Shown here piece after piece: positions 8,132 to 11,916 of a stretch of 11,916 nucleotides of DNA. The notes beneath the pieces are model-generated. The model ran no database searches and was not told where the DNA came from. It saw only the letters and a program-made list of their open reading frames with translations. Position 1 is the first letter of the stretch, and each line of letters opens with the position of its first letter. This DNA comes from Geobacter sp. (GTDB lineage Bacteria > Desulfobacterota > Desulfuromonadia > Geobacterales > Pseudopelobacteraceae), in NCBI GenBank assembly GCA_027346925.1, contig DAIERH010000056.1, positions 1 to 11,916 on the forward strand, given 5' to 3'. Position numbers and translations under genes: made by a program.

Positions 8132-8751
8132 TTTAGCTCCGCAAAATTCTTCAAGATCCGCAGCCCCACCTCCTGGGATTTCTCCGGGTGGAACTGGGTG
8201 GCGACAATGTTGTCCTTCCAGATCGCCGAGCAGAAGTCGATGCCGTAGCCGGTGGTGGTGGCGATGACATCCTCATCGTCAGGCTGCACGTAGTAGGAGT
8301 GGACAAAGTAGACGTTGGCCCCCTCTGCGATTCCCTCAAAGGCCGGTGGCCGCCTGCGGAAGCTGATCTGGTTCCACCCCATGTGCGGGACCTTCAACTC
8401 CTCGCCCGCTGGCGCCATCCCTTCGGGAAAGCGCCGCACCCGGCCGGGGATCACGTTCAATCCCTGGTGAATACCGAACTCCTCGCTCTCGGTGAAGAGC
8501 AGTTGAAGCCCCAGGCAGATGCCCAGAAACGGCCGTCCCTGGGCGATGACCGCCAGGATCGGCTCCACAAAGCCGGCCTGTTCCAGGTTGGCCATGCAAT
8601 CGGCAAAGGCCCCCACGCCGGGGAGCACCACCCTCTCGGCCTCCAGCACCACCCGCGGGTCGGCGGTGACCACCGCCTCCGAGCCTACGGTTTCGAATCC
8701 TTTTTGCACGGAGCGGAGGTTCCCCATCCCGTAATCGATAATCGCGATCAT
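8128..8751 (-). CDS. hisH: Imidazole glycerol phosphate synthase, glutamine amidotransferase subunit (HisH)
   Basis: 207-residue class I glutamine amidotransferase that hydrolyses glutamine and channels ammonia to HisF. The triad is visible: Cys79 in the nucleophile elbow GICLGLQLLF, His188 and Glu190 in TQFHPEKSQ. The oxyanion-loop motif LPGVGAF (43-49), the PHMGWNQI segment (122-129) and YFVHSYY (148-154) are typical. I start at ATG 8751 (MIAIIDYGMGNLRSV), the canonical HisH beginning; a start at 8820 would only extend into the preceding gene. The ATG overlaps the stop of the upstream chemoreceptor gene by four bases (ATGA), with only a weak GGA nearby, so it may depend on translation of that gene. 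Confidence 0.98.
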   Translation of the reverse strand: MIAIIDYGMGNLRSVQKGFETVGSEAVVTADPRVVLEAERVVLPGVGAFADCMANLEQAGFVEPILAVIAQGRPFLGICLGLQLLFTESEEFGIHQGLNVIPGRVRRFPEGMAPAGEELKVPHMGWNQISFRRRPPAFEGIAEGANVYFVHSYYVQPDDEDVIATTTGYGIDFCSAIWKDNIVATQFHPEKSQEVGLRILKNFAELK

Positions 8752-10304
8752 CTGATTCCGTTCTTGGTCAGGTGAGGGCCGTACCGCTTGTCCACACCCT
8801 TGATGTGGTTGATCAGCCAATCCTGCAGGAAGGTGATCACATCCTGGGTAAGCAGCGTCTCGCCGGAATTGAATTTACCCATCAACTCGACAACCTGATC
8901 GACCAGCTTCTTGTGCAGTTGTTTGTGTTGCGCCTCTTCCGGGTAGTTGGTCTGGCTAAAGCTCCGTTCTTCGTCGCTAAAGTGATTGACCGTGTATTCC
9001 GCCAGGCCGTTCAGGATCTGCCCGATGGCCTCTTTGCTCCGTTTCTGCTGCATGGCGTCGTGCAGGTCGTTGACCATTTTGAAAAGTACCTTGTGGGCAT
9101 TGTCATAGCGCTCGACACCAGTTGCGAATGACGGGTCCCATTCCAACGCCTTGGCCAGCCGGAAGTGCCCCACCAGCTTGTGCAACTCATCCACCTGGTC
9201 GGCCAGCTTCCCGGTGGCGTTGGTGGTGCTCCTGGCATTCTCCACGTTGCGGTTGACCACGTCGGTGATCATCTGGATGTTCTGGGTGATCTCGCTGGTG
9301 GTGGCGGTCTGCTCCTCGGCCGCGGTGGCGATCTGGCTGACCTGCATGGTCAGTTCGTTGATCTTGTTGAGGATGTCCTCCAGGGCCTCGCCGGACCGGG
9401 CCGTTTCGTCGGTACCCCGCTTGACCTCGGCAACCCCTTCGGACATGGAGTCCACCGCTGTCTGGGTCTCGCCCTGGATGGTCTTGATCATGGCGCTGAT
9501 CTCTTTGGTGGCCTTTGTCGTACGTTCCGCCAGGGCCCGCACCTCATCGGCCACCACGGCGAAACCGCGCCCCTGTTCGCCGGCACGGGCTGCCTCGATG
9601 GCGGCGTTCAGTGCCAGCAGATTGGTCTGGTCGGCAATATCCTGGATGGTGTTGACGATGGCGCCGATCTGGTCTGAACGTTGTCCCAGGCTTTCTACGG
9701 TCTGGGAGGATTCGTTCACCCGCTGGGCGATATTCTCCATCAGGCGGGAACTGTTCTGGACGATCTGGGAACCGCTGTGGGTCTGCTCCACCGCCTTTTG
9801 GGCATTTTCCGCCGCATACAGGCAGTTGCGGGCAATGTCGCCCGACGTGGCGGACATCTCTTCGCTGGCCGTGGCGATGGTGCCGGCCTGCATGGCCACG
9901 TCCTCGGCGGCCAGAACCATGGAATTGGTGGTGGCGCTGACCATGCCGACCGAGTCGCGCACGATATCCGCGACCGAGAAGAACTGGCGCATGGCCTTGT
10001 TCATATCGTTCATCATGGTATTGAACGCTGTTCCCAGGCGGGCGATCTCGCCGAATCCCCCGCTGGGGACCCGCACGGAAAGGTCGCCGGCGGCGGCCTT
10101 TTCAAGCGCCCCGGTAACGGTGGTGAGCGGTACGAAGGCCCTGCTGCTGAGCCAGCCAAGGATGGCCGACGAAGCGAGCAGCAGGGCCAGCCCGACGGCC
10201 AGGTTGATCAACAGATGGTCGCCGGGGGATAAGGCGGTCATGACGGCAACCGTGATGCAGACGACAACGGCGTTGCCCAAAAGGATGCGAGTGGTAAATG
10301 ACAT
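8748..10304 (-). CDS. Methyl-accepting chemotaxis protein with C-terminal bacteriohemerythrin domain
   Basis: 518-residue chemoreceptor likely sensing O2 or redox state from the cytoplasm. Two hydrophobic helices (about 8-25 and 31-52) are joined by only a few residues, so there is essentially no periplasmic sensor. A HAMP domain follows at about 50-105 (PLTTVTGALEKAAAGDLSVRV). The signalling hairpin spans about 110-375, with its conserved tip from ADQTNLLALNAAIEAARAGE to RGFAVVADEVRALAERT (224-262) and candidate methylation pairs Glu148/149 and Glu330/331, symmetric about the tip. The C-terminal domain (about 387-512) has all seven di-iron ligands of hemerythrin: His404, His441, Glu445, His460, His464, His500 and Asp505. 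The layout resembles DcrH of Desulfovibrio. It has no C-terminal CheR-tethering pentapeptide. The ATG at 10304 has AAGG 6 bases upstream. The gene sits between glyS and hisH and overlaps hisH by four bases. Confidence 0.95.
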   Translation of the reverse strand: MSFTTRILLGNAVVVCITVAVMTALSPGDHLLINLAVGLALLLASSAILGWLSSRAFVPLTTVTGALEKAAAGDLSVRVPSGGFGEIARLGTAFNTMMNDMNKAMRQFFSVADIVRDSVGMVSATTNSMVLAAEDVAMQAGTIATASEEMSATSGDIARNCLYAAENAQKAVEQTHSGSQIVQNSSRLMENIAQRVNESSQTVESLGQRSDQIGAIVNTIQDIADQTNLLALNAAIEAARAGEQGRGFAVVADEVRALAERTTKATKEISAMIKTIQGETQTAVDSMSEGVAEVKRGTDETARSGEALEDILNKINELTMQVSQIATAAEEQTATTSEITQNIQMITDVVNRNVENARSTTNATGKLADQVDELHKLVGHFRLAKALEWDPSFATGVERYDNAHKVLFKMVNDLHDAMQQKRSKEAIGQILNGLAEYTVNHFSDEERSFSQTNYPEEAQHKQLHKKLVDQVVELMGKFNSGETLLTQDVITFLQDWLINHIKGVDKRYGPHLTKNGIR

Positions 10305-10379
10305 ACGGTCCCTTTCGTTGTTACGGTTGGAGTGGCGTCATACCCATGGGCTGGTCAAACCTCATTGTTTGGTGCCCAA
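10305..10379 (-). other. Spacer between glyS and the chemoreceptor gene
   Basis: 75 bases without a convincing intrinsic terminator (the best hairpin is a 5-bp CAAAC/GTTTG stem with no T run) and without a recognisable -35/-10 pair. The chemoreceptor Shine-Dalgarno AAGG lies at its downstream end (10311-10314). This suggests transcription continues from glyS into the receptor and his genes. Confidence 0.4.
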
Positions 10380-11916
10380 TCATGCGATCCGTGCGAAATC
10401 GGCTATCTGCCCGAACATACGGGCGATGGCGGTCAGAAGCGCCAGGCGGTTGGCGCGCACCCGCTCGTCTTCGGCCATGACCATGACCTTGTCGAAGAAG
10501 GTATCCACCGGCCCGCGCAGGGTGGCGATCCCGGTCAGGGCTTCCAGCCAGGCCGCCGCGGCGATCTTCGCCTCCACGGAGCTCTTCACGGCCTGGAATG
10601 CCTCGTACAGTCCCCCCTCGGCGGCGTCCTGGAACAGGGCCGGGTCCACCGGGATGTCGGTCCCTTCCTTGATGATATTGCCGACCCGTTTGAAGGCAAC
10701 GGACAGGGGTTCGAAGTCGGGGTGATTCTTGAATTCTGCCAGGGCCGCGATGCGGGCCCTGACGTCAACCTGGTCGTCGAATCCGGCGGAAATGGCGGCG
10801 TCCACCACATCTGTCGGGTACTGCTCTCCCAGCAGGTTGACGAACCGGCCGCGGAAGAACTCCATGACATCGGCCTTCACGGCCTCGTACGGGCGTGTCA
10901 GCCTGGTGGCCAGCGATTGCAGCGCCTTGTCGACGTACTGTGAGAGGGAGATGCGGTAGCCCTTGTCCAGGACGATGTTGATGATGCCGATGGCCGAGCG
11001 GCGCAGGGCATAGGGGTCGGCAGACCCGGTGGGGATCAGGCCGACGCCGAAGCAGCCGCAGATGGTGTCCAGTTTGTCGGCGATGGAGACGATGGCCCCG
11101 ATGTCCGATGCCGGCAATTCACCGCCTGCCTGGGTGGGAAGGTAGTGCTCGGCAATGGCGTTGGCCACGGCCGGGTCAATCCCCTCCAGCAGGGCATACT
11201 CACGTCCCATGATCCCCTGCACCTCGGGGAACTCGCCCACCATGCCGGACACAAGGTCGGCCTTGCACAGGTAGGCGGCAGTATAAACCTGCCCCTTGAC
11301 GGCTTCGTTGATCTCTTTGGCCAGGTGCACGGCCAGGGACTGGAAGCGCTCCATCTTTTCAAAGGAGGTGCCGAGCTTCTGCTGGTAGACCACGCTCTTC
11401 AGCGACTCGACGCGGGCCGCCAGCCTCACCTTCTGATCCTCCTCGAAAAAGAAGCGGGCATCGGACAGACGGGCGCGCAACACGCGCTCGTTCCCCTTGA
11501 CCACCACCTGCGGATCGTCGGTCAGCGTGTTGTTGATGGTGATGAAGCCGGGCATCAGCTTCCCTTCGCCATCCACGATGGAGAAGTAGCGTTGATGGCT
11601 GCGCATGGAGGTGATCAGCACCTCCTTGGGCACCTTCAGGAACTCGGGGGAGAAGGTGCCGGCCACGGCGCTGGGGTATTCCACCAGGAAGGTGACCTGC
11701 TCCAGCAACTCCTCATCCGGCAGCAGGTGCCCGCCGGCGGCCTTCGCCACCCGGTGGGTCTCGCGGCGGATGATCTCCTTGCGCCGTTCAGGGTCGGGGA
11801 TGACGAAGTGCCGTTCGCACTCCTCCAGGTAGTGGTTGAAGTCCCTGACCGGGAAGGGGGTGTTGGCCATGAAGCGGTGCCCGCGGGAGATGGTGCCGCT
11901 CTCCACGTTGCCGAAG
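10380..11916 (-). CDS. glyS: Glycyl-tRNA synthetase beta subunit (GlyS), 5' end cut by window
   Basis: C-terminal 511 or so residues of the GlyRS beta chain, the tRNA-binding partner of GlyQ in the alpha2beta2 glycyl-tRNA synthetase that charges tRNA-Gly. The reading frame is open to the right edge (Phe-Gly-Asn before the segment VESGTISRGHRFM), so roughly 170-190 N-terminal residues lie outside. An in-frame GTG at 11906 is internal, not the true start. Family landmarks are EYPSAVAGTFSPEFLKVPKE, AEHYLPTQAGGELPASDIGA, the segment SIADKLDTICGCFGVGL with PTGSADPYALRRSA after it, and a C-terminal DALR-like anticodon-binding region (about the last 130 residues) containing PLSVAFKRVGNI. No frameshift is seen. 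It should be preceded by glyQ, beyond the window. It stops 75 bases before the chemoreceptor gene. Confidence 0.97.
   Translation of the reverse strand, partial: FGNVESGTISRGHRFMANTPFPVRDFNHYLEECERHFVIPDPERRKEIIRRETHRVAKAAGGHLLPDEELLEQVTFLVEYPSAVAGTFSPEFLKVPKEVLITSMRSHQRYFSIVDGEGKLMPGFITINNTLTDDPQVVVKGNERVLRARLSDARFFFEEDQKVRLAARVESLKSVVYQQKLGTSFEKMERFQSLAVHLAKEINEAVKGQVYTAAYLCKADLVSGMVGEFPEVQGIMGREYALLEGIDPAVANAIAEHYLPTQAGGELPASDIGAIVSIADKLDTICGCFGVGLIPTGSADPYALRRSAIGIINIVLDKGYRISLSQYVDKALQSLATRLTRPYEAVKADVMEFFRGRFVNLLGEQYPTDVVDAAISAGFDDQVDVRARIAALAEFKNHPDFEPLSVAFKRVGNIIKEGTDIPVDPALFQDAAEGGLYEAFQAVKSSVEAKIAAAAWLEALTGIATLRGPVDTFFDKVMVMAEDERVRANRLALLTAIARMFGQIADFARIA

Noticed and set aside
8752..8820. 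N-terminal extension of HisH by 23 residues
   Set aside because: It overlaps the hemerythrin coding end, and HisH proteins begin directly at the IAIIDYGMGNL strand.
11904..11906. In-frame GTG as start of glyS
   Set aside because: The frame continues to the window edge, and GlyS-like sequence (Phe-Gly-Asn-Val-Glu-Ser-Gly) runs through it, so it is internal.

Overview
This window is a dense, entirely minus-strand stretch of a GC-rich bacterial chromosome. Gene content and order suggest a deltaproteobacterium of the Geobacter/Pelobacter type (Desulfuromonadales/Geobacterales). The pointers are a chemoreceptor with a bacteriohemerythrin tail, a macromolecular-synthesis cluster that includes yqeY and cvpA, and an intact sigma-70 region 1.1 followed by a large acidic non-conserved region. 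This placement is inferred from protein character, not from a database match. Genes are described below in transcription order, from high to low coordinates.

Right part (11916 to about 6297). The 3' two thirds of glyS (glycyl-tRNA synthetase beta chain) enters from the right edge. After 75 bases with no visible terminator or promoter comes a methyl-accepting chemotaxis protein with two membrane helices, a HAMP domain and a C-terminal O2-binding hemerythrin domain. Its stop codon overlaps the start of hisH. Then follow hisH, hisA, hisF and hisE, which overlap or lie within about 13 bases of each other. HisA, HisF and HisH carry out two consecutive central steps of histidine synthesis, and HisE carries out an earlier one. 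hisG, hisD, hisC, hisB and hisI are not in the window.

Middle (6296 to 6102). This is the only substantial non-coding gap, about 195 bases. It is AT-rich and contains a near-consensus sigma-70 promoter (TTGACA, 16 bases, TATTAT) with an A/T-rich upstream tract. The promoter points leftward into rpsU.

Left part (6101 to 25). This is an expanded macromolecular-synthesis operon: rpsU (ribosomal protein S21), yqeY, cvpA, dnaG (primase) and rpoD (primary sigma factor). It ends with an exported protein that has a TPR-like N-terminal region, an Ala/Glu/Lys-rich coiled coil and DUF11-like beta domains. A perfect 9-bp hairpin lies between yqeY and cvpA and could act as a leaky terminator or processing site. 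cvpA and dnaG overlap by ATGA, and the last gene starts 3 bases after the rpoD stop. Translation, replication initiation and transcription initiation genes are thus on one transcript, with an envelope-type protein at the tail.

Most of the window is ordinary housekeeping DNA. The most unusual part is the hemerythrin chemoreceptor wedged between glyS and hisH and apparently translationally coupled to hisH. I saw no mobile element, CRISPR array, tRNA or rRNA, and no sign of broken genes apart from glyS being cut by the window edge.
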